A DNA stretch of 64,000 nucleotides from CBDCRK01 sp965220955 (GTDB taxonomy: Bacteria > Desulfobacterota > Binatia > Bin18 > CBDCRK01): assembly GCA_965220955.1 (NCBI GenBank), contig CBDCRK010000032.1, positions 62,001-126,000 on the forward strand, given 5' to 3'. Below the pieces are notes generated by a model, which saw only the letters and a program-made list of their open reading frames with translations, was not told where the DNA came from and searched no databases. The position numbers were made by a program, and so were the translations under genes. This document shows positions 34,650 through 43,183 of this stretch, piece after piece (within the stretch, counting starts at the first letter, position 1; each line of letters begins with the position of its first letter).

Positions 34650-36038
34650 TTACTGGCCAGGGAGGCTGGCCTCCGGCCTGAGAGCTTTCTTGATCTCCTC
34701 CTCCGTGGGCCACCAGTCGGGCCGCTGGATCTCGGTGACCCGCTCCCGGATGAACGCGCGGGGCGGCTTGATATTGTATAGTTTGCGCGCATTTTCCCCG
34801 AGGAACTTGGCCTGGTAGGACTCCGGCAGCTCGCACTTGCGCATGGTCTCAATAGCCCGCCACGCGTCGTCACCGTCGTGGTGATACACATCCGAGGACC
34901 AAGCCAGAATGTTCTCATAGAACTCGGGCAAGCGCGACGGAGGGGCCTCATCGCCCTCGAAGCCGGTAACGCAGTGCTCGAAGAAGGTCTCGCTGGGCAG
35001 GCGCTTGAGGGGAGGCATCTGGCGCTCATTGCGGTAGAGCTTGTAGGCCTTATCGCACTCGTCCAACAGGAAACTCAGCCAGGTGGAGGATGCCTCAAAC
35101 ACAGCAGCCCTGAGCTTGGGGCGCCGCTCAAAGAAGCCCGACATTAGCACCATGGCAACCCAGAGGGATGCTTCGGCCTGGAAGTTTTGCACATTGGTAA
35201 GGAAGAAGTGCGGGAGATCTGATGTGGAAGCAGTCCGGGCGATCAGCTCCGCACCGGAGTACTGCTCGGTGTAGCCGGGCGGTTTGAGCGAGCCAAAGGC
35301 GGGGAAGGGATGCATACCGTAGACCACGCCCGTCTCCTCCATGGCGTTCCACAAGGGTTCGTACTTGGGCTGGACTGGGTAGTTGCCCATAGCATCTATG
35401 GGGCGGACAAGGCCAACGCGGCAGCCCTTGGCAGCTACGCGGTAGAGCTCCTCCACAGCAAACTTGGGGTCCTGCAGGGGGAGCAGAGCAGCAAAGTAGA
35501 GCCGCTCCGGGTTCTCCAGGGTGTACTCATAGGCCCAGTCGTTGTAAGCCTTGCACATGGCCTTGGCACCCACCGCGTTCTGTAGCCAGGGGTAGGTATC
35601 AATGTCAGTGGGGATAATCATCACCTGATCAATGCCCTGTATGTCCATGTCGTGCAGGCGGGCCTTAGGCTCGTAGGAGCCCTTATGGTCCAGGTAGGCG
35701 GCCTGCTCCTTGGTAACAGCGGTCTTGGGGTTAAGGTTGCGCACGTTGAAGGTCCGCTGGATGTCATGCTTGAGGCCCGGCCCGGCAAGGGAGAGAACAT
35801 TCACCATGCCCGGAGTCCCATTGATACGCTGGGAACCAATGCCAGCGCCCGCTTTGCCATTGACAATCAGCTGCTTGGTCTTGGCATCAAACCACATGGT
35901 GGTCTTAAGGGCCTCGATCTCGTCCTGGGTCAGCCAGTCCTGGACCCGCTCCCAGATCCAGGGAGGCTCCGTGACATGAGCATCGCAGTCAAAGGTGGGG
36001 AAATTTTTGGTCATAGGCGCAAACTGCTGAACAGGCAT
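34650..36038 (-). CDS. amidohydrolase-superfamily protein (amidohydrolase_2)
   Basis: A 462-residue relative of the previous gene with FDCDAHVTEPPWIWERVQDW, FAALLPLQDPKFAVEELYRV, YGMHPFPAFGSL and SSDVYHHDGDDAWRAIETMR. ATG 36038 is chosen because AAAAGGAGG sits six bases upstream; the frame is open further but those residues look non-coding. Its DGDDAW region replaces the longer loop of the other copies, suggesting a different substrate. Confidence 0.9.
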   Translation of the reverse strand: MPVQQFAPMTKNFPTFDCDAHVTEPPWIWERVQDWLTQDEIEALKTTMWFDAKTKQLIVNGKAGAGIGSQRINGTPGMVNVLSLAGPGLKHDIQRTFNVRNLNPKTAVTKEQAAYLDHKGSYEPKARLHDMDIQGIDQVMIIPTDIDTYPWLQNAVGAKAMCKAYNDWAYEYTLENPERLYFAALLPLQDPKFAVEELYRVAAKGCRVGLVRPIDAMGNYPVQPKYEPLWNAMEETGVVYGMHPFPAFGSLKPPGYTEQYSGAELIARTASTSDLPHFFLTNVQNFQAEASLWVAMVLMSGFFERRPKLRAAVFEASSTWLSFLLDECDKAYKLYRNERQMPPLKRLPSETFFEHCVTGFEGDEAPPSRLPEFYENILAWSSDVYHHDGDDAWRAIETMRKCELPESYQAKFLGENARKLYNIKPPRAFIRERVTEIQRPDWWPTEEEIKKALRPEASLPGQ

Positions 36039-36192
36039 GTTATACCTCCTTTTGGTAATGCCATGGATGCGCCACGGCTTGTATGAATATACGGCCAGCG
36101 TCCACAACCGTGGGTTTTATTATTATGTGGTTCATCACCGTAACCGTGACTTTACGCGGCTCGGTTTTGCATATCTCTCTTCCCGGCGCCAG

Positions 36193-37191
36193 TCAATCTG
36201 TTTCCAACCACGCCTCTGGCATCGGATTAACTCCATGCTTGGCGAAAATCGCGTCGATCTCCTGCATATCGGCCTCGGCAATTGACCACTCCAAAGCCCC
36301 GACATTATCGTTCACTTCACGCTCGTTACGACAACCAACAAGGGCTGAGCTGATAACCGGATTGGACAGAGTCCAACGCAAGGCAAACTGTGGTAGGCTT
36401 TTGCCGTAGCGTTGCGCCATTGCTTTCAGTTCTTCAACAGCCCGAAGATTTCTGGGAAAATGGTCGGGACCGAACAGGTGCTGGAACAAATTGAGATTGG
36501 CCAGTTGACCGCGCCGGGCGCGCCAGTCATCCTCTTCAAAGCTCATATCCTCAGTAAACGTGCCGGTCAGCAGTCCATAGGCCAACGACCCATAGGCCAT
36601 CACCCCAATGTTGTGCTCACGGCAGTGGGGAAAGATTTCCTGCTGCATGCGCCGGTCGAACATGTTCCAACAATACTGCGCAATATCAATCCGCCGCGTG
36701 TGCATGCTCGTTTCTATTTGACTCAGCCGGAAATTGGAGATTCCCACCGCCCGAACTTTTCCTTGCTGCACTAAATCGTCGAGCGCACGCATGGTCTCTT
36801 CGAACGGCGTGTTGACGTCCGGCCAGTGCACCAAGTAGACGTCGACGTAGTCGGTGTTGAGATTAGCCAGACTCTTCTCGATCGACGCCAAGACACGCCG
36901 ACGGCTGCTGTCGCGTAAATTCGGCGCGTCTTGGTAACCGACCCCGAATTTTGTGGTAATAACCGCTTCCTTGCGGCGCGGGCCCAGCGCCTTTGCGAGC
37001 GATCGTTCTGAGGCGCCAAAGCCATACGCTTCGGCGGTGTCGAAGCAATTGATACCCAGGTCGAGCGCGCGGTTTACTGCTTTGATGAACTCAGTCTCCT
37101 GGATACTGCCGTACCCTCCACCAATCTCCCAACAACCGATGCCAATGGCAGAAATCTGAATGCCAGTTTGGCCGAATGGACGATATTCCAT
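36193..37191 (-). CDS. aldo/keto reductase
   Basis: A 332-residue NADPH-dependent TIM-barrel reductase of the YghZ/auxin-induced group. MEYRPFGQTGIQISAIGIGC starts the barrel; CFDTAEAYGFGASE holds the catalytic Asp and Tyr, VITTKFG the Lys and DVYLVHWPD the His. ATG 37191 with AAAGGAG upstream is the true start; the open frame continues up to 37356 only because it reads through a remnant of an amidohydrolase. Confidence 0.93.
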   Translation of the reverse strand: MEYRPFGQTGIQISAIGIGCWEIGGGYGSIQETEFIKAVNRALDLGINCFDTAEAYGFGASERSLAKALGPRRKEAVITTKFGVGYQDAPNLRDSSRRRVLASIEKSLANLNTDYVDVYLVHWPDVNTPFEETMRALDDLVQQGKVRAVGISNFRLSQIETSMHTRRIDIAQYCWNMFDRRMQQEIFPHCREHNIGVMAYGSLAYGLLTGTFTEDMSFEEDDWRARRGQLANLNLFQHLFGPDHFPRNLRAVEELKAMAQRYGKSLPQFALRWTLSNPVISSALVGCRNEREVNDNVGALEWSIAEADMQEIDAIFAKHGVNPMPEAWLETD

Positions 37192-37218
37192 ATCTGATAC
37201 TCCTTTTTTTCTCATCGT

Positions 37219-37383
37219 AAGGTAGCTAAATAAGGGATAGTTGAGGTAGCTCTCCTCTACAAACGCGGGCCGGATGAAGGCGCCGCGGAAGCACGCGATC
37301 TTGGAGGCCCGTTGCAGCTCTGCAAGGGCAAACTCTAGGTTCTGGAGCGGGATCATGGCTGCGGCAAAGAGCCGGTCTAGACA
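37219..37383 (-). pseudogene. amidohydrolase_2 internal fragment
   Basis: Fifty-odd codons in frame with the AKR match the intact copy at 33310-34599: LDRLFAAAMIPLQNLEFALA, then SKIACFRGAFIRPAFVEE and SYLNYP. Both ends are abrupt, and the upstream limit is at 37383. This is the trace of a lost fourth amidohydrolase gene. Confidence 0.85.
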
Positions 37384-37829
37384 GCAAATTCATAACCTTG
37401 AAAATTACCATTCAGAATAGTGACTTTCAAGGTTCGTAGTTAGTATAAACTTTACTTATTATACCAATTTGCGTCTCAAGAGAGATCACAAGCTCCTAGA
37501 TCGTCAATGAGTTTCATAATCTCTCTAGAAAAATCGACATTTTTTGTCTACTGCTAGCGAAAGCCTAGGTACAGTAGAAAGGCATATATAATAACGACGT
37601 TTTAACCACTCCAAAAAATCTGATATAAAAAAACAAAACGGCAACCGTACCAGCCATAAAAACCTCCTTAAATCCTTAAGGTTCACGACCCAAGCGATGG
37701 GGTTCGGCAACGATGTTAGGCCCAAAGGTGGCTAAGTTCTATGGGATCAGGTTTTTGCCACAGACCCTTTTGTAAGCAAGCCAAAGCTTTGCTATGGACG
37801 AGATATCTTAGTGGGAAAGGAGATAAGCC
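37384..37829. other. AT-rich intergenic region with inverted repeat
   Basis: No supported gene is seen in 446 bases. A 66-codon minus-strand frame (37525-37725) is AT-rich and unrecognised. AACCTTGAAA (37394-37403) and TTTCAAGGTT (37425-37434) make a perfect 10-bp inverted repeat right at the edge of the amidohydrolase fragment. The region must hold the promoter of the cyclase-amidohydrolase genes, but I see no clear -35/-10. Confidence 0.5.
37394..37434. repeat. 10-bp perfect inverted repeat, 21-base spacer
   Basis: AACCTTGAAA and TTTCAAGGTT flank an AT-rich spacer, ten bases from the sharp end of the gene fragment. It may be a hairpin, an operator or a deletion scar. Confidence 0.5.
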
Positions 37830-38750
37830 ATGGCGGAACGCTCAGATTTAACAGAGGCCCAGGTGAAAGAGTTCTTTACTAGCTTGAGCAATTGGGGGAA
37901 ATGGGGACCTAACGACCAGTTGGGCGCCCTAAACTATATTACGCCAGAAAAACGGGCCAGGGCTATTGGGCTTGTGCAAGAGGGCAAGACAGTTTCTATG
38001 TCTTTGCCCTTGGCTACCACTCCTTCTCCCGATAATCCTACGCCGGTTACCCATCTCATGATACAGACCGGAGAAGAGGGAGCTATAGGCTGTGCCGATT
38101 ATTTTTCCATTGCTCCCCATGGTGCTGCCAATACCCACCTTGATGCTCTGTGCCATGTCTTTTTCGAGGGCAAGATGTATAACGGTTACCCGGCAACTGA
38201 TGTGGGCGTCCACGGAGCCAAAAACGGCGCTATTGATGCCATCAAAGAGGGCATGGTAGCTCGCGGGGTCGTTCTGGATATCCCCCGGGTCAAGGGCAAG
38301 AACTGGCTGGAGCCCAGAGAAGCGGTCTTTCCCGAAGATTTACAGGCTGCGGAAAAGGCCCAAGGTATGCAAGTGGAAGAGGGAGATGTGCTGTTTGTGC
38401 GCACAGGTCGCTATGCGCGGGTTCGCGCCCTGGGGCCTTGGGATGGTTTGCAGGAGGGGCTGGCAGGGCTGCATGTTTCTTGTCTTCCCTGGCTCTATGA
38501 GCGACGCATTGGCGCCATGGGCGCAGATGGAGGGAGTGATGTGTTTCCTAGTGGTTATGAGAAGCTCTTTGCCCCTATCCACTTAGTGACTATTGTGGCT
38601 ATGGGAGTCCATCTTATAGACAACTGTGATCTGGAAGCCGTGAGCGCAGCTTGTGCCGAGAGGTCGCGCTGGGCGTTTTTGCTGGTAGTAGCACCGCTCG
38701 TACTACAGCATGGCACCGCTTCTCCGGTAAATCCCCTAGCTGTGTTTTAA
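37830..38750 (+). CDS. cyclase-family protein (kynurenine formamidase-like)
   Basis: A 306-residue metal-dependent hydrolase of the cyclase family. The key motif is GAANTHLDALCHVF, equal to HxGTHxDxPxH with the first His changed, followed by ARGVVLDIPRVKG and EGDVLFVRTG. Family members open cyclic amides and lactones or act on N-formylkynurenine. Strong ribosome site (AAAGGAG). It lies 37 bases before an amidohydrolase on the same strand, so the two probably act in turn on one substrate. Confidence 0.88.
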   Translation: MAERSDLTEAQVKEFFTSLSNWGKWGPNDQLGALNYITPEKRARAIGLVQEGKTVSMSLPLATTPSPDNPTPVTHLMIQTGEEGAIGCADYFSIAPHGAANTHLDALCHVFFEGKMYNGYPATDVGVHGAKNGAIDAIKEGMVARGVVLDIPRVKGKNWLEPREAVFPEDLQAAEKAQGMQVEEGDVLFVRTGRYARVRALGPWDGLQEGLAGLHVSCLPWLYERRIGAMGADGGSDVFPSGYEKLFAPIHLVTIVAMGVHLIDNCDLEAVSAACAERSRWAFLLVVAPLVLQHGTASPVNPLAVF

Positions 38751-38787
38751 GACCGAAGATAGAAGGAAGGAAAAGAAGGAGCTTGGC

Positions 38788-39954
38788 ATGTCAGTAGAGA
38801 AGAATGAAGTAAGTCTCAACGGCGCCATTGACTGTGATGGCCATATCTTGGAACCCCCAGATTTATGGGAAACTTATCTTGAACCTCGCTACCGCGACCG
38901 GGCCATTCGTATTCGCATGGATAGCGAGGGCATGGAATATTTCGAATTCGACGGCAAGCCGTCTAGAATATGCCACAAGGGACTGCCAGGAATTCTCGGG
39001 GGTATGGGAGACAAAGATATTACGTTTGGCCCCGAGCGGACTTACCTGGGCGGAGCTCCCTTTGGCTCGATGAATGCCAAAGAGCGAGTTGCCCGGCTGG
39101 ATCAGGATGGCCTAGACAAGGCTATTCTTTATCCCACTATTGGGGTACTTTGGGAGTGTGAAGTCGAGGATGCGGAAATTGCTGCGGCCTACTGCCGTGC
39201 ATACAACCGCTGGATTGTTGACTTTTGTTCTGAGTCGGGCGGACGGCTTATTCCTATTGCCCATCTGTCCGCGAGTGATGCGGAAGAGGCCGCGCGTGAG
39301 TTAGAACGTGCGGTTAAAGCCGGGGCTAAAGGGGGATTTGTTGCCCCCTTTACCTGGACACGGAAGTCCCATGGTCATTCTTATTACGACCCCCTGTGGG
39401 CCAAAGCCCAGGAACTTGATGTTCCCCTGGCCATTCATCCCACGTTTGAGCCTATCAAGCTTATGGTGTTCGGCCGCTTTGAGGATCTCACCCCCAGCGA
39501 ACCTCTGGACATTATGTGGTATTTCGACATCCTGGCCGTGCAAAACATGCAGCAGGCCTTTGGCTCACTCTTTCACCATGGTCTCTTTGAGCGCTTCCCC
39601 AAGGTTAAAGTGGTGATACTGGAATCCCAGGCGGGTTGGATTGGCTACACATTGGACCGCATGGACGCAGTCTACAAAGGCCCCTTAGGGCGGACCACGA
39701 AGCTTAAGGATCTGCCCAGCAACTATTTTCGCCGCCAGTGCTGGATCTCAGCTGATCCCGACGAGAAAGCGCTCTCGTATATTATTGAGTTTGTGGGTGC
39801 TGACCGGTTCTTCTGGGCTTCCGATTTCCCCCATCCTGATCATAGTGGCGATTATATGGAAGAACTTCGCGAGCTGGTGACCCCGCTCTCCCAGTCTACC
39901 CGCCGGAAAATTATTGGGGAGAATGTTGCCCAAGCATATAAGCTAGGTAGATAA
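38788..39954 (+). CDS. amidohydrolase-superfamily protein (amidohydrolase_2)
   Basis: A 388-residue hydrolase/decarboxylase with IDCDGHILEPPDLWETYLEP, ARLDQDGLDKAILYPTIG, the metal ligand region VPLAIHPTFEP, VVILESQAGWIGYTLDRMD and the closing FFWASDFPHPDHSG. All landmarks of the ACMSD-like family are present. It is probably co-transcribed with the cyclase upstream and with the truncated DUF1329 gene downstream. Confidence 0.92.
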   Translation: MSVEKNEVSLNGAIDCDGHILEPPDLWETYLEPRYRDRAIRIRMDSEGMEYFEFDGKPSRICHKGLPGILGGMGDKDITFGPERTYLGGAPFGSMNAKERVARLDQDGLDKAILYPTIGVLWECEVEDAEIAAAYCRAYNRWIVDFCSESGGRLIPIAHLSASDAEEAARELERAVKAGAKGGFVAPFTWTRKSHGHSYYDPLWAKAQELDVPLAIHPTFEPIKLMVFGRFEDLTPSEPLDIMWYFDILAVQNMQQAFGSLFHHGLFERFPKVKVVILESQAGWIGYTLDRMDAVYKGPLGRTTKLKDLPSNYFRRQCWISADPDEKALSYIIEFVGADRFFWASDFPHPDHSGDYMEELRELVTPLSQSTRRKIIGENVAQAYKLGR

Positions 39955-40003
39955 GCTGGCTATATAAGCTGAGGCAGTAGCAATAATGACTTGGGAGGGA
40001 ACT

Positions 40004-40375
40004 ATGAAAAACCCTTTATGGCTGTGCATTTTTCTTAGTATGGCCTTGGTGATTCATACCGCAGGACTGGGGTGGACCGAGGTAAAGCCTGGGGACACCA
40101 TCACTAAGGAAAACATGGCAGAGGCCGAAGACCTTCTGATTCCGTCCACTCGGTGGATGCTCGGGCAGGGAATAACCATGGAGATCATTGAGACCAAGAA
40201 GGTTGCCTGGCCAAAAGCCTATACGGAGGCTACAGAGAAGTATTCCGGGCAGGTACAGATATCAGAGGATGGCCGGGCAATCTCCAATTATACCGCCGGA
40301 TGCCCCTTCCCCAATATCGATATCAACGATCCCCTGGCTGGTTTTAAGGAGGATGGAAATGCCTGGCTGGGGTGA
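40004..40375 (+). pseudogene. DUF1329 exported protein, truncated after the N-terminal third
   Basis: A signal peptide (MKNPLWLCIFLSMALVIHTA) is followed by a typical DUF1329 start: PGDTITKENMAEAEDLLIPS, then AWPKAYTEATEKYSGQVQIS and CPFPNIDINDPLAGFKEDGN. The family is usually about 400-450 residues, and the protein stops here at about 124. DUF1329 proteins are outer-membrane-associated and often sit beside degradation gene clusters and RND or OprD-type carriers. ATG 40004 has GGGAGGGA six bases upstream. Confidence 0.7.
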
Positions 40376-40400
40376 CTTTTTTATCAAAAATAAGAAGGGA

Positions 40401-40670
40401 ATGGCTGAAAGGATCGATTGGATTTGCCATATTCAAGAGGGAGATACGCCCGACACGGTGGAAATAGGAGTTACGGATGCAAAGTATGCCGATAAAGTAT
40501 TAGAAGTAGCGATAGCGAGACCGCGTATTCCTATAGAATGGGAATGGTGGTTTAAGGCCAAAAAATTGAATCAATTTGAATTAGACGCTGATGACCCACG
40601 ACGGAGTGACCCTTGGGTTAGGCAAGAGGGCGTGTCGTGGTTTCAGTATCAGATAATGCCTCCTCTGTGA
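40401..40670 (+). CDS. hypothetical 89-residue protein, possibly a fragment
   Basis: The product contains a Trp-rich stretch (PIEWEWWFKAKKLNQFELDA) and an acidic run. I do not recognise it. It could be a fragment of a larger protein fused at the DUF1329 breakpoint. The remaining bases to 41000 show no gene. Confidence 0.35.
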   Translation: MAERIDWICHIQEGDTPDTVEIGVTDAKYADKVLEVAIARPRIPIEWEWWFKAKKLNQFELDADDPRRSDPWVRQEGVSWFQYQIMPPL

Positions 40671-40999
40671 CTGCGGCTGTGGAGACAGGTTAGTCGGGCA
40701 TCTAAATGGTGGTCGGTTGTTGATAAGTTACTTGATATTTGTGATTTGATTCAGAATGTATTGCAGTGGTTGCAGAAAAAGGAATGCGGGTCCTGGCCTA
40801 AACGTAGACTGAGAGTTGCTTCAATCCCCTTGGCTCGTAATCCTGTCAATTTATCACTATAATTCCATTCGCAGTGGCCGGTAAGCTCGCAGGTACTCTT
40901 GGAGAAGAGGCGGGAGAGGGAAGAGATAGCCGTGCTGCAAGTAAAATACCTTAAGTGTAAAACCGAGGTATTCCCGTAATCCGAAATTGTCGATGAAGC

Positions 41000-41326
41000 A
41001 TGGACATTGACGAAATAAAAAGCAAAGCACGCAATAACCAATATGTGTACAGTCACCATGCCGAGATTGAGCGGAGAGCGGAAGGGTTAACCTTTGCTCA
41101 AGTCGAAGAGGCCCTGTTGAGTAGTCAAGTCCTTGAGCAGTACCCTGATACTGGGCGTGGAGAGAGTTGTTTGGTAGTAGGATTTGCTGGGGAGATGGCC
41201 ATTCACGCTGTATGTGGTTGGCGTGGGGAAAAGGTAGCACTGATCACTGTATATATTCCACGCCCGCCAAAGTTTGTTGATCCTTGGACACGTGGAGGGG
41301 AAGAAGATGACAAAAGTACAGTGTAA
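41000..41326 (+). CDS. DUF4258 toxin-like protein
   Basis: A 108-residue protein of the DUF4258 family, which structurally resembles RelE-type mRNA interferases. Landmarks are YVYSHHAEIERRAEGLTFAQ (the conserved SxHA...R), VVGFAGEMAIHAVCGW and VALITVYIP. It overlaps the next gene by 20 bases. The pair DUF4258 then YgiT-type zinc-finger is a common toxin-antitoxin layout. Confidence 0.8.
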   Translation: MDIDEIKSKARNNQYVYSHHAEIERRAEGLTFAQVEEALLSSQVLEQYPDTGRGESCLVVGFAGEMAIHAVCGWRGEKVALITVYIPRPPKFVDPWTRGGEEDDKSTV

Positions 41327-41555
41327 TTTCTGTGGTAGTGACCGTTATGAAGAACGGAGAACTGAGTATCTCTATAGTCATGAAGGAAAGTACCTGCTGG
41401 TCCCTAACACGCCCGTTGAGGTGTGTCTGAATTGCGGCATGATTTATTACGACGCGGCTGTTCTTAAAGAGATCGAACGGCGCTTCTTCGCGATTCAACA
41501 TAAGGCCGAGGAGCCAGATCGCTATATTGAGGTGCCAGAGAAAGCTTACACCTGA
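41307..41555 (+). CDS. YgiT/MqsA-type zinc-finger antitoxin
   Basis: This 82-residue protein has two CxxC pairs (CNFCGSD and CLNCGMI) that bind zinc, as in the N-terminal half of MqsA. The C-terminal helix-turn-helix of MqsA is absent, so this is the short YgiT form. ATG 41307 is preceded by GAGGGGA. It probably neutralises the DUF4258 protein. Confidence 0.82.
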   Translation: MTKVQCNFCGSDRYEERRTEYLYSHEGKYLLVPNTPVEVCLNCGMIYYDAAVLKEIERRFFAIQHKAEEPDRYIEVPEKAYT

Positions 41556-41571
41556 TGGGTAGGAGAAAAAG

Positions 41572-41650
41572 GAGGCCAAGGAACTGGATCTGCGCGAGGG
41601 GGTTCTGGACAAATTTCTCTACCAGAATGCGAAGAAGCTCTTTTTCTCAC
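41572..41650 (+). pseudogene. C-terminal scrap of an amidohydrolase
   Basis: The frame reads KELDLREGVLDKFLYQNAKK then LFF, which is the usual last helix of an amidohydrolase_2 protein (as in the KIIGENVAQAYKL end of the copy at 38788). It has no start of its own and is cut at both sides. Confidence 0.5.
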
Positions 41651-41724
41651 CACGAAATCCACGTTATTAGCAGCGGTGGACGATGCCCACTCTACTATTG
41701 AGCACAAAGCAACATGCATCATCT

Positions 41725-43137
41725 CTACCAGGACGTGGGCCAGTGCGGGTGCCACGGCCGTTCACGTTCGAAGACATGGGCTGCCTGCAGCACCAAGTCG
41801 TCGCGGTGACGTGGCCCAACAATCTGCATCCCCATGGGAAGCCCCATCCGTGACAAACCCACGCGCACTGTGGCCGCAGGATGCCAAGAGAGGTTAAACG
41901 GGATAGTGAACACCGCAACGCTTACCGGTACCTGCTTTCGTCCCTCGGTTTCTTGCGGAAAGGGTCCTTTAGCCGCAGGTGGATCGTAAGGGACTGTTGG
42001 CGTCACCAACAAGTCAAAGCGCTCGAAGATCTCCGCACACCAATCGTTAAGACGAGCACGAAGATGCGCCGCTTGCCCCCACCACTCAGGCGTCATATTC
42101 CAGCCGGTTTTTACTCCTGCTATGAAGGCTCGACCAAAGTTAGTCTCATGTTCAGGCAGCAAAGGATAAAGGCGCGAGGCGGCCTCGAACGCGCCCAGCA
42201 GACCCCACTCAAGGCCAAGCTGCGGGGGTCCGCCTTCTACCCGCTCCACCCGGTGACCAAGCTTCTCAAAGACCTGTACGCCTTCTTCCACTGCAGCAGC
42301 CACATCGGATTGCATAACAGCATAACCCAGGTCCGGCGAGTAGCCAATCTTTAATCCTTTGGGTGCAGACTCCCGGACTGCCTGCAGGTATGAGATTCCC
42401 GGGTGAGGAAGACTATTCGGGTCACACGGTGAAGACCCGGCTACCTGATCCAAGAACAGGGCAGCATCCTCGACTGTCTTAGTAAGCGGACCGTATGACG
42501 CGACATCTCCATAGCTCCACTGTTCAGACGGGCCCAGTGGAACGCGCCCAAAGGAGGGTTTGAGCCCAAAAGCACCAGTAAAGCTTGCCGGAATCCGAAT
42601 CGAACCGCCTCCGTCACTGGCCGTCACAAGAGGAAGCACGCAGGCTGTCAGCGCCGCCGATGACCCACCGCTCGACCCTCCGGGAGTGCGCTCCAGATTC
42701 CAGGGGGAGCGGGTTACCCCATATACAAGGTTCTTTGTTATGGCGGTGTAGCCGAATTCAGGAGCATTGGTCTTGCCCACAACAATGGCTCCTGCGGCCC
42801 GCAAACGAGTTACCTGGGTTGAGTCGCGTGTGGCCACATTATCCCGAAAGGGAAGCGACCCTTGTGAGGAGACCAGTCCCTCTACATCTTCGAGGTCCTT
42901 GACGCCAAGGGGAATCCCCTCAAGGGGCCGGGCTTCTCCCCGGGCAATTCGCTCTTCCGCCATGCGGGCATCGCGCAGGAGTATCTCACGGTCGCGCATG
43001 GCAACCACTGCATTCAAGTCAGCGTGGGTCTCGTCAATCCGCGCTAACACCGTTTCCATAAGCTCCACCGGAGATGCCTGCCGCTTTTGCAGGGTCTCAG
43101 TGAGCTCCAACAGGGTGAGTCCAAGCAGTTTGTTCAT
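41725..43137 (-). CDS. amidase (amidase-signature family)
   Basis: A 470-residue amidase with the triad lysine in GIPLGVKDLEDVEG, the cis-serine in RTPGGSSGGSSAALTA and the nucleophile serine in SDGGGSIRIPASFTG. It shares the layout of the amidase at 26621 but is clearly a separate gene. The LAGLIDADG-unrelated N-terminus (LLGLTLLELTETLQKRQASP) is the common amidase start. Substrate unknown. Confidence 0.92.
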   Translation of the reverse strand: MNKLLGLTLLELTETLQKRQASPVELMETVLARIDETHADLNAVVAMRDREILLRDARMAEERIARGEARPLEGIPLGVKDLEDVEGLVSSQGSLPFRDNVATRDSTQVTRLRAAGAIVVGKTNAPEFGYTAITKNLVYGVTRSPWNLERTPGGSSGGSSAALTACVLPLVTASDGGGSIRIPASFTGAFGLKPSFGRVPLGPSEQWSYGDVASYGPLTKTVEDAALFLDQVAGSSPCDPNSLPHPGISYLQAVRESAPKGLKIGYSPDLGYAVMQSDVAAAVEEGVQVFEKLGHRVERVEGGPPQLGLEWGLLGAFEAASRLYPLLPEHETNFGRAFIAGVKTGWNMTPEWWGQAAHLRARLNDWCAEIFERFDLLVTPTVPYDPPAAKGPFPQETEGRKQVPVSVAVFTIPFNLSWHPAATVRVGLSRMGLPMGMQIVGPRHRDDLVLQAAHVFERERPWHPHWPTSW

Positions 43138-43183
43138 TGCACTCCCTCCTGTGAGATAATAAATTTAGGGCGCATATGCCTTT

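Noticed and set aside
34628..35352. Several open frames antisense to or out of frame with the amidohydrolase
   Set aside because: The amidohydrolase frame explains the region fully; the others are Ser/Arg-rich shadow frames.
36193..37356. A natural amidohydrolase-AKR fusion enzyme
   Set aside because: Only a 50-residue internal amidohydrolase piece is present and a good ribosome site precedes the AKR start.
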